Below, in pieces: positions 1-8,293 of a stretch of DNA of 64,000 nt. Location of the stretch: positions 620,001 through 684,000 of the forward strand of contig NZ_CP033465.1 of the NCBI RefSeq assembly GCF_003718715.1, written 5' to 3'. Position numbers and translations under genes: made by a program. This stretch comes from Clostridium sp. JN-1 (GTDB taxonomy: Bacteria > Bacillota > Clostridia > Clostridiales > Clostridiaceae). Each line of letters opens with the position of its first letter. The stretch's first letter is position 1. The notes below the pieces were generated by a model that was given only the letters and a program-made list of their open reading frames with translations, was not told the origin of the DNA and did no database searches.

Positions 1-111
1 TATTTAATTCCAGAGAAAGCTAAAAATGAAGATGTACTTGAAGGGTTAATAGATATACTGTATCGTGTTGGATTTAGTTTTAAAAAAGGCGGTAATATTA
101 ATGAAAAGTAG
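1..111 (+). CDS. C-terminal end of an unidentified protein (cut by window edge)
   Basis: Only the last 36 codons are present, open from the first base and ending in TAG at 109-111. The peptide is charged and lysine-rich and I do not recognise it. The next gene starts inside it (ATG at 101), so the two are very probably translated as one operon. The rest lies left of the window. Confidence 0.6.
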   Translation, partial: YLIPEKAKNEDVLEGLIDILYRVGFSFKKGGNINEK

Positions 112-1075
112 TGGAGCAATAGATATATATGATGAAACTGAGTTTCACTCATGGGTTAAAATGATTAATGTTACATTAGCAGAAAAGAATTATTGCAGCA
201 TGATTGAAGAACATAGTAGTGAGATGAATAATAGGAAAAATATAAATAAAGACAAGTATTTAGAAAACCTACCTTTTAATATAAGATGGAAGCTGAAAGG
301 GGAAATTTACACTTACTCAAATGTAAGAAAAACAGTTGTATTAGATATAGATACTTCAGAAAAAATGAGGGATAAAACATATAGCTTTATGAGTGGTTTT
401 ATAAATAGCATTTATAAAATTGGTGGTGAAGTATATGTTGACAATATGCAAAATGCTGATAATACAATATTTACGTTATTAGAGAGTAGATACAAATGTA
501 GATTATATGAAAAGCAAGTTAAGTTAAGGGATAAGATAAAAATAGAGGAAAGAAAAATGAGACCTTTATACGATTTGGAATATACTGGTGATTTGTGCTT
601 TCAAGTCTTTGGTGAAGAAATAAATAAAAAGGATACTTGGAAATTATTACAGACTATAGAGTTTTATAAATCGCATACTATAGAAAATAAATTAATAGAT
701 TTGTTTTATAAATTAAGAGAAGATGCAATATCTAAAAAAATTATTATAGATCAAGAGATGGCAAAGCAACAACAAGAGAGGAAAAAAGAAATTAAACAAT
801 GGGAAGAAGAGAAGATGCGTGAAGATCAAGCCCATAAAGAAAAAGAAAAATTGCTAAAGAAACAAAAAATGCAAGAAAAAATAAAAAACCATATTGATAA
901 ATGGGAGAATATTAATAAAGTCTTAGAGTATGTTAATGATTTACGTAATATGTCAGGTATCAGTGATAATAAAAGAAAACTAATTTTAAAGTATTGCGAT
1001 TATGTTGAAAAGACCTATAGTAAATCAGAATTTTACGAAGAAATTTTAGAATTTTCACAAAACTTAGAATTGTAA
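101..1075 (+). CDS. Uncharacterised protein with C-terminal coiled coil
   Basis: About 324 residues. The ATG at 101 is preferred because a purine-rich AAGGCGGT lies just upstream; a longer reading from 65 has no ribosome site. The N-terminal two thirds is a mixed alpha/beta sequence I cannot assign. Around residues 225-275 there is a strongly charged Glu/Lys/Gln coiled coil. It overlaps the preceding gene by 11 bases and is followed after 13 bases by another unknown gene, so three genes form one unit. No catalytic motif, signal peptide or membrane segment is visible. The setting, left of a recombination site beside a recombinase-associated HTH/zinc gene, suggests cargo of a mobile element. 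Confidence 0.7.
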   Translation: MKSSGAIDIYDETEFHSWVKMINVTLAEKNYCSMIEEHSSEMNNRKNINKDKYLENLPFNIRWKLKGEIYTYSNVRKTVVLDIDTSEKMRDKTYSFMSGFINSIYKIGGEVYVDNMQNADNTIFTLLESRYKCRLYEKQVKLRDKIKIEERKMRPLYDLEYTGDLCFQVFGEEINKKDTWKLLQTIEFYKSHTIENKLIDLFYKLREDAISKKIIIDQEMAKQQQERKKEIKQWEEEKMREDQAHKEKEKLLKKQKMQEKIKNHIDKWENINKVLEYVNDLRNMSGISDNKRKLILKYCDYVEKTYSKSEFYEEILEFSQNLEL

Positions 1076-1088
1076 AGGAGAGATACAA

Positions 1089-2180
1089 ATGAAAATAACT
1101 ATTAAAGATACTAATTTAGTTGATAAAGAGCTAGAAAAAAAGATTAGTAAAGAATTAGAAGATAAAGTTCAACAATTTGATAAGAACAAAAAATATACTA
1201 TGGATTTGCAATTTACTGAAGATTTTATTATATGTGAGTCTGAAATAGATTCATATAAGATACCAGAAGAGTCGTTGCCACCATATCAAAGGGGAAAAGA
1301 ATTAAAAGGCAAAGAGAAAATGTATGCATTATTAAGTTATAGAATTCATACTGTTATAAATATAGTTAAGGAATATGGAATAAGTTTGGGGAATTCAGGT
1401 ATTAAAGGAATGCCGTTTATGGAATTTAATAAAATAGAACTATGTTTTTCAGAAGAAGATGTGCAGTTGGATAATAAATGCAAACGAAAAAAGGATAAGC
1501 AAATTACAGTTACTGCAATAATGCCAAGTTTTTCAGGGTTTATTAAAAATCTTGAATCTGCTTTCAAGGATATTGAAAATAGAATAGAAAAAGAATTAGA
1601 GAATGTATTTGATGATAAAAAAGAATATGATAAATATAAATCACTTGTTGATAAATTTGAGTTATACAATATAGTAAGTGATTTTAAAAAAGAATATGGG
1701 AAAATGTGGATATATTCAAGGGAACATAAATCAGAATTGAAAAAGAAGTTTATAGAGACAATAAAAATTAAAGCTGGAATTGTTTCAGATGATATATTAA
1801 AAGAGCAGATATTACAACCACTTGAGTTTAAAACAGTTGTAATATGTGAAATTCCTGTTTGTAAAATAATTAAGAAAAATACTGGAGTAAATAAGTGTAT
1901 TGGGCATATTAGATTATTAACAAATGGAAGAATAATTAATGTTAAGTATCAACCACATAGTAAGCCATATGTAATACCAGATGAAGTTTTTGAAGAATGC
2001 ATTGTTAGTGTCACATCTCAAAACAATAATAAAAAATTACTTAAGATAATAGAAGAACTTGTTAATAAGGTTGATGAAATCTGCCAAGAGTTTGGATATG
2101 TACTTGAAAAGGATATAATTCACAATGTAATAGGATATATGGATATAAAGAGTATTATAAAAAAAGCTAGAGAAGCATAA
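1089..2180 (+). CDS. Uncharacterised 363-residue protein, operon partner of the preceding gene
   Basis: ATG at 1089 has a good site (AAAGGAGAG) seven bases upstream. The protein is soluble, Lys/Glu-rich, and I do not recognise it. A helical, charged central part (around residues 150-230) separates an N-terminal domain from a more beta-rich C-terminal part. No Walker, nuclease or zinc motif is evident. It is 13 bases downstream of the coiled-coil gene, so the two products probably work together. The rightward operon appears to end here: about 120 bases separate it from the next gene, with a region containing TTGACA-like and TATGAAAT-like elements that may be a new promoter. Confidence 0.7.
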   Translation: MKITIKDTNLVDKELEKKISKELEDKVQQFDKNKKYTMDLQFTEDFIICESEIDSYKIPEESLPPYQRGKELKGKEKMYALLSYRIHTVINIVKEYGISLGNSGIKGMPFMEFNKIELCFSEEDVQLDNKCKRKKDKQITVTAIMPSFSGFIKNLESAFKDIENRIEKELENVFDDKKEYDKYKSLVDKFELYNIVSDFKKEYGKMWIYSREHKSELKKKFIETIKIKAGIVSDDILKEQILQPLEFKTVVICEIPVCKIIKKNTGVNKCIGHIRLLTNGRIINVKYQPHSKPYVIPDEVFEECIVSVTSQNNNKKLLKIIEELVNKVDEICQEFGYVLEKDIIHNVIGYMDIKSIIKKAREA

Positions 2181-2301
2181 TGTGTAAGTTAATATAAAAA
2201 AAGTAATTAGTAAATATAAGTGCCGTACAGTAAATTCTATTTGACAAATATGAAATTTAGAGTAATTACTAGATTACTATTTGTTAAGGAGGAATAGAAA
2301 A

Positions 2302-2811
2302 ATGACGAATGAGGAAAGAGATCAAATAATATTATTGAGATGCCAGGGTTTAAGTTATGAGAAGATATCAAAAGCATTAGGATTGAAGCGGGATACAATT
2401 AGGGCGTTTTGTAAAAGAAATGGTCTTAATGGTCAAGCAGCTGATATTAAAGAATCCCATAAAAAAATAGTTATTGATGAATTCACATACAAGATTTGCC
2501 TTTATTGTGGGAAAAAACTTGAGCAAAAACAAACAGGCCGAAGAAAAAAATACTGCAGTATAGAATGTAAAAGAGAATGGGAAAAAGGGCATAGAAAAAT
2601 ATATATTCTTAAATGCCAATATTGTGGCAAAGACTATGAGTCTAAAGGATTTAAAAATCGAAAATATTGTAGCCATGAGTGCTATATTCGAGATAGGTTT
2701 TGGAGAGAAGAAGATGCTGCTGAGATTTTAAGAAAATTATTTAAAAGAGAAAGTATTCCTTCAATACCTAAATGGGTAAAAGATTTATTGCTTAAAACAA
2801 ATGATGAGTAA
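2302..2811 (+). CDS. HTH plus paired zinc-knuckle protein of the recombinase-associated type
   Basis: About 169 residues from the ATG at 2302, which has AAGGAGG at 2286-2292; the TTG at 2281 precedes that site and is rejected. Residues 1-40 look like a sigma-region-4/HTH fold. Two zinc knuckles follow: CLYCGKKL with YCSIEC, and CQYCGKDY with YCSHECY. From memory, proteins of this build occur in Clostridia beside clusters of large serine recombinases in integrative elements, where they are often labelled sigma-70-like. Here no recombinase follows; the next 250 bases are noncoding up to a recombination-site repeat at 3062. I infer it is the surviving end of an element whose recombinases were lost. 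Confidence 0.7.
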   Translation: MTNEERDQIILLRCQGLSYEKISKALGLKRDTIRAFCKRNGLNGQAADIKESHKKIVIDEFTYKICLYCGKKLEQKQTGRRKKYCSIECKREWEKGHRKIYILKCQYCGKDYESKGFKNRKYCSHECYIRDRFWREEDAAEILRKLFKRESIPSIPKWVKDLLLKTNDE

Positions 2812-3061
2812 AATTTTACTAGGGTAAAAAATAGTATTGAAAAGCCTTAGGGTTAGAATATGAGAAGTTAGTGTTTAGCCGAAAGTAGCTTTAAAGTTAT
2901 AATTTCTAGCTTATTTTAATAAGATTTTTTATTTATAAGGCAATAATACATTAAAGAAGGATTGAATTTGTTACACTTTTTAGTTCGACCCCCATTAAAT
3001 ACTAAAGCCCCCCGAAAAAAATATGCTTTTTGTGCGAAAATGTATTTACGGCTTGTCTACA
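2812..3061. other. Noncoding stretch between the left element and the prophage
   Basis: No open frame of useful length and no recognisable family fragment. It contains C-runs and A-runs (2990-3030) but no clear terminator. It may be the scar left by loss of recombinase genes between the HTH/zinc gene and the att repeat. Confidence 0.4.
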
Positions 3062-3080
3062 CACATGTGGAGACGGTTGT
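3062..3080. repeat. Left attachment site of prophage (rlmD 3'-end-like core)
   Basis: Core CACATGTGGAGACGGT, identical to 52732-52747. Read on the plus strand it gives His-Val-Glu-Thr-Val-Val-Lys-Leu-Ser-Arg-Lys then TAA, matching the conserved C-terminal tail of RlmD/RumA methyltransferases. No methyltransferase body lies upstream in the window. The position, 85 bases beyond the end of the integrase gene, fits an attL/attR. Confidence 0.7.
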
Positions 3081-3148
3081 TAAACTATCTAGGAAATAAG
3101 CGGTATTACAAAGCATATAAAGATTTTTAAACACAAAATTCCTACATT

Positions 3149-3185
3149 CTTCCGACTAAAATTTTATAATGTCGGAAGTTTTTTT
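3149..3185 (+). terminator. Intrinsic terminator at the integrase 3' end
   Basis: Perfect 8-bp stem CTTCCGAC/GTCGGAAG with a 14-base loop, followed on the plus strand by seven Ts. It overlaps the last codons of the leftward integrase gene. In this orientation it would stop rightward transcription entering from the flanking chromosome. On the minus strand the T-run is missing. Confidence 0.7.
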
Positions 3186-4312
3186 AATACTTCATTTTTT
3201 AGTATATTTATAGTATTATTTTTCATCTTTTTTGTAACATGAGAATAAGTATCCATTGTAGTTGATATTTTGCTGTGACCAAGTCGTTTCTGAATTTCTT
3301 TAGGTTGTGCACCTGATTCTAAAAGCATGGTAGCATGAGTATGCCTTAATGAATGAAAGTGAAATTTTATTCCAAGCTCATAATTGACTACACGGCTTAA
3401 ATACTTTAAACTACCGGTAGTTATAGGTTCACCATTTTCTTTAGTACAGACAAAATTAGAATTTGCATAATATCTTCCGTATTTTAATTTATTTTCTTTC
3501 TGCCATGTTTGATGGCGCTTTAAAATTTTAACTAAGGTATCTCCAATATCAATAGTTCTATGAGAACTTTTAGTTTTTGGAGTACCAAACTCCCATATGC
3601 CCTTACCTTTGCCAATTAATATTTTTTCAACCCTTATATTTTTGTTTTCTAGATCAACACAACCCCAAGTAAGCCCACAAACTTCTGCAGCTCTCATTCC
3701 AGTATTAAAAGCTATCTGCAGTGGAATATAGAAATTGCTTCCTTGTGGAAATCTTTTAAGTATTGTTTTAAATTGATCTATTGTAATTATTTTTAGCTTA
3801 TCTTCATTTTCGATATTATCAAACTTTGGCATTTTTACATATATCATAGGACTTTGTTTTATGAACTGATAAGGATACACAGCTTGCTTCAATGCCCCTG
3901 AAAGTACACCATAAAATCCACGTATAGAGTTTTTACTGAATCCTTCTACATACTTCTTGTTTAAGAAGCCTTGCAGTGTACTTGGCTTTAAAGTCTTTAA
4001 TCTATAGGATCCCAAAGCTGGTTTTATATGTTTATTAATAATTCTTTTGTAATCTTGCTGGGTATTGTATTTAAGATTTACAAGTACGTATTCCTTGTAC
4101 CAATAGTCAAAATAATCCGCTGTGGAAATATTACTTTCGTCAACTACAGAACCACATTTTTCAAATTCATTTAAAGCTTGTCTTAAAGCTTTTTCGGCTT
4201 CGGCTTTAGTCGATCCTCCAGCGCGTTCAACTCTTTTCCTTTTTCCATTTACTCGACCAACCTCAAAACTATAATACCATTTACCACCTTTTTTTCTAAC
4301 TGAGCCTTGCAC
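3164..4312 (-). CDS. int: Tyrosine-type site-specific integrase
   Basis: About 382 residues. The N-terminal 45 residues form an AP2-like arm-binding domain, followed by a SAM-like core-binding domain (about 60-150) and a catalytic domain. Catalytic residues are visible: Arg in NTGMRAAE (about 207), His and Arg in HSLRHTHA (about 320/323), His in RLGHSK (346), and the Tyr nucleophile in DTYSH (356). The GTG at 4312 is chosen because AAGAAAGG abuts an in-frame ATG at 4321 and lies nine bases before the GTG. It catalyses integration and, with an excisionase, excision at the flanking att core. A GAAC-N4-GTTC dyad sits about 25 bases upstream. Confidence 0.95.
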   Translation of the reverse strand: MQGSVRKKGGKWYYSFEVGRVNGKRKRVERAGGSTKAEAEKALRQALNEFEKCGSVVDESNISTADYFDYWYKEYVLVNLKYNTQQDYKRIINKHIKPALGSYRLKTLKPSTLQGFLNKKYVEGFSKNSIRGFYGVLSGALKQAVYPYQFIKQSPMIYVKMPKFDNIENEDKLKIITIDQFKTILKRFPQGSNFYIPLQIAFNTGMRAAEVCGLTWGCVDLENKNIRVEKILIGKGKGIWEFGTPKTKSSHRTIDIGDTLVKILKRHQTWQKENKLKYGRYYANSNFVCTKENGEPITTGSLKYLSRVVNYELGIKFHFHSLRHTHATMLLESGAQPKEIQKRLGHSKISTTMDTYSHVTKKMKNNTINILKNEVLKKLPTL

Positions 4313-4336
4313 TATGATCATCCTTTCTTATTAAAT

Positions 4337-4354
4337 TAGGAACACATGTTCCTA
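4337..4354 (-). promoter_or_regulatory. LexA-like dyad upstream of the integrase
   Basis: TAGGAAC-ACAT-GTTCCTA: 7-bp arms containing GAAC-N4-GTTC, the core of the LexA box in Bacillus and Clostridium. It lies just upstream of the integrase ribosome site on the leftward strand, where it could block transcription of int until SOS induction. It could instead be an operator of a phage regulator or a weak hairpin between the two leftward genes. Confidence 0.45.
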
Positions 4355-4404
4355 CAAATATTAAAAATATATAGGAGATTAACTCCTATGAATATATTTT
4401 ATAT

Positions 4405-4713
4405 CTAAACTGATTTACGTCTTAATGTTCTTATTTCAGCTTCATGTGCGCCATACATTTCAAGCAGAGATTTATTTGTTTCATTTAAATCAGAAGAATT
4501 CTTATCTATATTATTAGACATATTTTTAACCGTACCTTGAAGCTCTGCAACTTGATGAGTTAAATTACTAATATCGGTTTTATGCACTTCTGAATTATGT
4601 TCCAAAGCCTTAAGAATTTGAGTGCTTTCATTAAGTTGAGATTTAATAGGTGATAGTTCCTGTCTTAATAGTTGTTTGATGGCAGACAAAGTTTCCTTAT
4701 CCGTTAATATCAT
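4405..4713 (-). CDS. Small coiled-coil protein, paralogue of the gene at 8391
   Basis: 102 residues, almost entirely heptad-like with many Asn/Gln/Ser/Thr. It shares the block TQILKALEH (and flanking residues) with the protein at 8391-8657, so the two are paralogues within one prophage. Similar short coiled-coil proteins are common beside clostridial phage immunity genes; their function is not known to me. The ATG at 4713 directly abuts AAAGGA, so the true start is slightly uncertain. It lies between the integrase and a possible DUF6414 gene, all leftward, and is probably expressed in the lysogen. Confidence 0.65.
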   Translation of the reverse strand: MILTDKETLSAIKQLLRQELSPIKSQLNESTQILKALEHNSEVHKTDISNLTHQVAELQGTVKNMSNNIDKNSSDLNETNKSLLEMYGAHEAEIRTLRRKSV

Positions 4714-4751
4714 TCCTTTCTATGATTTAGTATAATCTGTGTTTGGTAAAT

Positions 4752-5555
4752 TTATACTGATAGTTCTCTATATATTGCGATAGGTCGTATTACATTTGCA
4801 TTATTTTTTAATACCATTGAAGCAAATACAGAGTTAGTACCATCAATAATACCTTTAAACTCTTCTGTCATGTTGTTTATAGTATTAAGTTCAGTAACAT
4901 CTAGTATTCCGATTATAGTCCAAATGCTTGGGATAATATTCCCGTATGATCTAAATAAATCATCAGGAGATATTGTTAAATATTCTTTGTTTATAATACA
5001 AGTAGCGGTTTCATCTGTAGTTGTCTCTACTGAAAACTCCAATCCGTAAGGAATCATTTTTATGATATCCTGTATAGCTTTGCCTAAAGTATTATTTTTA
5101 TTTTTCCCGCGCATATTTGGATTTATAGGTGTATTAAATTCGGGAACCAATTTGTTCTTTTCAATAAATGGAAATATTTGATCTATGATATTATAATCAC
5201 GGTACGTTAGTTTGCCTTTAGTTGCAATTATAGAACCTTCATGAGCATCACTTAATGAATGAATAGTCAAGTTAAATCGTTGTAGTAACTCAAGCACTTT
5301 GTAATCATATGGATTTATGTTTTTTGTAATGTTTTGAGTATCTGAGCGTTTTGAAGATGTTGATCCGCTAGCAATTTTAATGCTACCTCCAATATTATTA
5401 GAACTTTCGTCAGCACATATTTCAGATTTACTAAGAGTCATTATGTCGCCGCCAAAAATCTGAGAGTAAAATGAATTTATTAGGTTTGTATCTTTATATA
5501 AGAAATCTATTAAGGTAATTTCTTCGCTATTTTCGTATTGTTCTTGTTTCCCCAT
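4752..5555 (-). CDS. Possible DUF6414-family protein
   Basis: 267 residues from the ATG at 5555, which has AAGGAG eight bases upstream; a GTG at 5564 overlaps that site and is rejected. The N-terminal block FLYKD...SFYSQIFGG resembles what I remember of DUF6414 proteins (a FLY/FIY-D motif then a Ser-Leu/Phe-Tyr-Ser-Gln block). A Ser/Thr/Asn-rich linker (about 55-80) separates it from a mixed alpha/beta C-terminal domain. No membrane segment. The small gene upstream overlaps it, so they are co-translated. Function is unknown. A lysogen-expressed cargo or defence role is inferred from its place between integrase and repressor. Confidence 0.5.
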   Translation of the reverse strand: MGKQEQYENSEEITLIDFLYKDTNLINSFYSQIFGGDIMTLSKSEICADESSNNIGGSIKIASGSTSSKRSDTQNITKNINPYDYKVLELLQRFNLTIHSLSDAHEGSIIATKGKLTYRDYNIIDQIFPFIEKNKLVPEFNTPINPNMRGKNKNNTLGKAIQDIIKMIPYGLEFSVETTTDETATCIINKEYLTISPDDLFRSYGNIIPSIWTIIGILDVTELNTINNMTEEFKGIIDGTNSVFASMVLKNNANVIRPIAIYRELSV

Positions 5556-5659
5556 TTTTCCCACTCCTTATTAAATGCAGTGGTTTTCCTATCAAGATCA
5601 TCTGTAGTTTGATGTTGCTGCTTTTTTATGTCATTAATTAATTTCTTGAATTTAAACAT
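5510..5659 (-). CDS. 49-residue basic peptide overlapping the DUF6414-like gene
   Basis: ATG at 5659 with GAGGTG nine bases upstream. The product is highly charged (Lys, Asn, Gln, Thr). Its last 46 bases overlap the next gene in another frame, and that gene's ribosome site AAGGAG lies inside it, so the two are very likely translationally coupled. I do not recognise the peptide. The overlap and good start make it more than a chance frame, but it is short. Confidence 0.5.
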   Translation of the reverse strand: MFKFKKLINDIKKQQHQTTDDLDRKTTAFNKEWEKWGNKNNTKIAKKLP

Positions 5660-5740
5660 AATAAACACCTCAACGTTATTACTTTATATTATTTATTATA
5701 GACTATCAAGTAAGAATACCAAAGTGTATTTTTTATTAAT

Positions 5741-6267
5741 TTATTTTTCAAATTTATACTTAACCAATTGTTCAGGAACACCATAATAGTCAGCTAGTTG
5801 ATTTATGCATATGTTTTCCAAACAACATTTATCTATATCTTTATCATTAATTAATAGTTCTACCGCAAACTTATATAATAACTTAATCTATATATCTATT
5901 TAGAACTTCAATTAATTTATCAGAGTATGAGTATAAATTACCTATATAACTTTTCTGCCATAGCATCAGCATTCCGTTCCATATATGTATATTGCATATC
6001 CAAACCTATCATATATCCAAGATGTGGCATATCGTCAGCTATGTGCTTAATTTCATGTATGAAAGTTTTACATTGAGTCTTATAATTTACTTCACCGTTT
6101 AAAATAAGATGATAATTTCCTCTTTTACTTAAATAGACAAATCCTAATATACTAGATGGTAGATTGCAGGCTATAGTAGTTTTTATATCAAATGCATTCA
6201 TAGCTTCATAAAAAGGAATATCTTCATTTAAAAGGGCCTTTAGCAAAGGCTTGTCCAATATATCCAT
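5741..6267 (-). pseudogene. Broken ImmA/IrrE-like metallopeptidase gene
   Basis: The reading from 6267 contains a zinc-protease helix FIHEIKHI and a downstream Glu in MERNADAMAE, as in ImmA/IrrE proteins that cleave phage repressors. It stops at 5938. Beyond the stop, on the same strand at about 5741-5893, another frame encodes KFAVELLIND...INQLADYYGVPEQLV, the typical C-terminal part of the same family (the FA-ELL and LA-YY-VP-LV motifs). The gene is therefore split by frameshift and some inserted or altered sequence (about 5890-5940). A frameshifted ending of about 23 residues is also open after residue 101, so a shorter functional product cannot be excluded. Confidence 0.6.
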
Positions 6268-6294
6268 AATGTCATCCCCTTTAATGATTTATAT

Positions 6295-7419
6295 TTATTT
6301 AAATAATGACTTTAGTTTTGCAAAGAATCCTTTATCTTTCTTTGTATTTGTACAATCTTTTTGTGAATCAATAGATATATTTAATTTAAAAGCAACATTA
6401 TGATTTGTTGGTTGAATCCCATTATATGATTTTTGCCATTCCTTATTTTTTCTTAAATCTATTGTATCAGGTAAAGAATCTACAACAGATTTAATGTTTT
6501 CAATAGAAAAGCAAGGACACATTACATATGGCAATGAATATGTTTTAATTCTTTCTAGTATAGCTTGTTTATTAACACGCCATATTGAAGAAGTTATAAA
6601 ATCACCTATTGTCCACCAAGGATGATTGTAGGCACTTATTTGAAGTCTATGACATCCAAAAGGATTCGCCGTCATTTCACTAGCTCCAAAACAAAAATCA
6701 GGATTACCCGATCTACATTTATCACCATAACAATAATTTAATCCACCAATTATTTTTCTATCCATAATAGTTCCATTTATTATAACAAAACAAGATTTCC
6801 AATTACTTACTAACTCATATAATTTTATAAATTGTAAGTATTCTGTAGGTTTATTTGAGTAAACAGCTTGGTATAAAATCTTATTACTAACGTTATTTTC
6901 AATATATTGTGGTGCACTTTGGGCAAGTGCTAATGCTTGAGAAAAACTTGGAGACCTAGATTCTCCAAAAGATATACTTACATACCAGTCGGGAAATTTG
7001 ATATTTTTAGTAGAGATTTCTTTTGCTTCAATTGGTGTAATGGTTGTTGCTGAAGAATGTTTTACCGGTTTATTTGTAGTTCTATTTTTAGGGATAGCAA
7101 CCTTAGAGTTTTTTTGTTTTTCTATTTTATTATTTAATCTGTTTAACCTATGTTCAAACATATCAGGTCTACAGTTAAAGTATTCTTTCCAAGGAACATT
7201 AATAGCTCTTTTACATATTTCAGCCGCTTCCTTGTACATTTTTCTACGTTCAAGTATTATTGCAGGCCTTTCATAATAATCAATTCCCCTAGGGCTATAT
7301 CTATTTAATATATTAAGATATATCTTTAACGCCTCATCTTCCTTTTTTAATTTTTCCAAACTCCTAGCTTTTTCATATAAATTAAAGTATATTGAAAAAT
7401 TTTCATCTTCAAAATACAT
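6295..7419 (-). CDS. TPR-like N-terminus joined to a Cys-rich domain, unknown function
   Basis: 374 residues from the ATG at 7419 (GGAGG nine bases upstream; an earlier in-frame start at 7440 has no site). Residues 1-80 look like two TPR helical pairs (ALKIYLNIL, AAEICKRAI). A low-complexity Lys/Asn/Thr linker follows (about 100-130). The C-terminal 240 residues hold a conserved-looking cysteine cluster, NYCYGDKC then CFGASE, and a Trp/His-rich stretch HPWWTIGDF, suggesting metal binding. I know no family for it. It lies directly downstream of the repressor in a leftward lysogeny operon, so it is probably made in the lysogen. Confidence 0.7.
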   Translation of the reverse strand: MYFEDENFSIYFNLYEKARSLEKLKKEDEALKIYLNILNRYSPRGIDYYERPAIILERRKMYKEAAEICKRAINVPWKEYFNCRPDMFEHRLNRLNNKIEKQKNSKVAIPKNRTTNKPVKHSSATTITPIEAKEISTKNIKFPDWYVSISFGESRSPSFSQALALAQSAPQYIENNVSNKILYQAVYSNKPTEYLQFIKLYELVSNWKSCFVIINGTIMDRKIIGGLNYCYGDKCRSGNPDFCFGASEMTANPFGCHRLQISAYNHPWWTIGDFITSSIWRVNKQAILERIKTYSLPYVMCPCFSIENIKSVVDSLPDTIDLRKNKEWQKSYNGIQPTNHNVAFKLNISIDSQKDCTNTKKDKGFFAKLKSLFK

Positions 7420-7468
7420 AGTTTTCAACCTCCAATGCAAATAGGTCTAAGTTAAAATTATATGTTTT

Positions 7469-7891
7469 TTAACCATCATTTCTATCTTCTTCATCTTCGA
7501 TAGCTTTTATAATTCTAATTATTTTCTTTATGTCATTAGAATCCATGTTCTTTGTTTGTTTGAAGAGTAATTTTAAATCTTCTCTTTCTTTTAATAGATT
7601 CCAGAATTCAGATAGTTCTGGATCATCATCTAATGATTTTGATATTTTTTCAACTGGTGTATCTTTTTTTTGAGCAGATAGAGTTCTATCGTCTGAATTT
7701 CCAAGAAGATAGTCTGTAGAAACATTATAGTAATTAGCAAGCTGATTTATAAAATCAGCATTTGGAGTTCTTAAGTTATTTTCATATCTTGACAAAGTTG
7801 ATTTAGTTGTATTTAATGCTTTAGACAGTTCTTCTAAAGTAACATTTTTTTCGTTTCTAAGTTTTTTCATTCTTTGATTAAAAGTTGCCAT
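7469..7891 (-). CDS. XRE-family repressor 1 (CI-like)
   Basis: 140 residues from the ATG at 7891 (AGAGGTG upstream; ten extra codons from 7921 are rejected). Residues 3-60 are a classic HTH_3 domain (LEELSKALNTTKSTLSRYE, then YYNVSTDYLLGNSD). The C-terminal part is acidic and helical, likely for dimerisation, without a LexA-type Ser/Lys peptidase. It is divergent from the Cro-like gene at 8042, with GTTGCCAAA operator copies in between. It should repress the rightward promoter at 7980-8008 and keep lysogeny. Confidence 0.85.
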   Translation of the reverse strand: MATFNQRMKKLRNEKNVTLEELSKALNTTKSTLSRYENNLRTPNADFINQLANYYNVSTDYLLGNSDDRTLSAQKKDTPVEKISKSLDDDPELSEFWNLLKEREDLKLLFKQTKNMDSNDIKKIIRIIKAIEDEEDRNDG

Positions 7892-7924
7892 AATAACACC
7901 TCTTTGAACTAATGATAACATTTA

Positions 7925-8028
7925 GTTGCCAAAAATAACAACTAAGTTGCCAAAAATAAAATATATTTATTAAAATTCATTGACAAGTTGCCAAATGTAT
8001 AATATAATGAAGTTACCAAATAGATAAC
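7925..8028 (+). promoter_or_regulatory. Switch 1: rightward promoter and repeated operators
   Basis: A near-perfect promoter, TTGACA at 7980-7985 and TATAAT at 8003-8008 (17-base spacer), fires toward the Cro-like gene. Four copies of GTTRCCAAA surround it: 7925-7939 and 7946-7958 (toward the repressor), 7987-7995 (inside the spacer) and 8012-8028 (just downstream, GTTACCAAATAGATAAC). A fifth, GTTGCCAAATAGATAAC, is at 8258-8274. Their placement over the promoter is that of phage operators bound by repressor 1 and its Cro partner. Confidence 0.8.
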
Positions 8029-8041
8029 AAAAGGAAACGAG

Positions 8042-8269
8042 GTGGGAGTATTGCAAAAAAGAAAAGCTAACTTTAAATTGAAAGGATTAAGGGTAGAACA
8101 TAATTTAAAACAGTCCGATATAGCTAAAAAAATTGGTATAGCAGAATCTACCTATAATAGAAAAGAAAACGGATATACTGATTTTTCAGCAACTGAAATG
8201 TATAAAATCAGCAAAGTTTTTAAAAAAGATCCTGCGTTTATTTTCTTTGATAATAAGGTTGCCAAATAG
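8042..8269 (+). CDS. Cro-like XRE regulator 1
   Basis: About 75 residues, almost all HTH_3 (QSDIAKKIGIAESTYNRKE, then YKISKVFKKDPAFIF). The start may be the GTG at 8042 or the TTG at 8051; GAGGTG lies six bases before the latter. First gene under the rightward promoter of switch 1. Its last codons overlap a fifth operator copy, and a 27-codon zipper peptide follows, repeating the arrangement at 9125-9567. Confidence 0.8.
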   Translation: MGVLQKRKANFKLKGLRVEHNLKQSDIAKKIGIAESTYNRKENGYTDFSATEMYKISKVFKKDPAFIFFDNKVAK

Positions 8270-8293
8270 ATAACAAAAGGAGGTAGCGAGCTA

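Noticed and set aside
3062-3080. tRNA gene as integration target
   Set aside because: No tRNA cloverleaf is present at any att copy; the core reads as the end of a protein gene.
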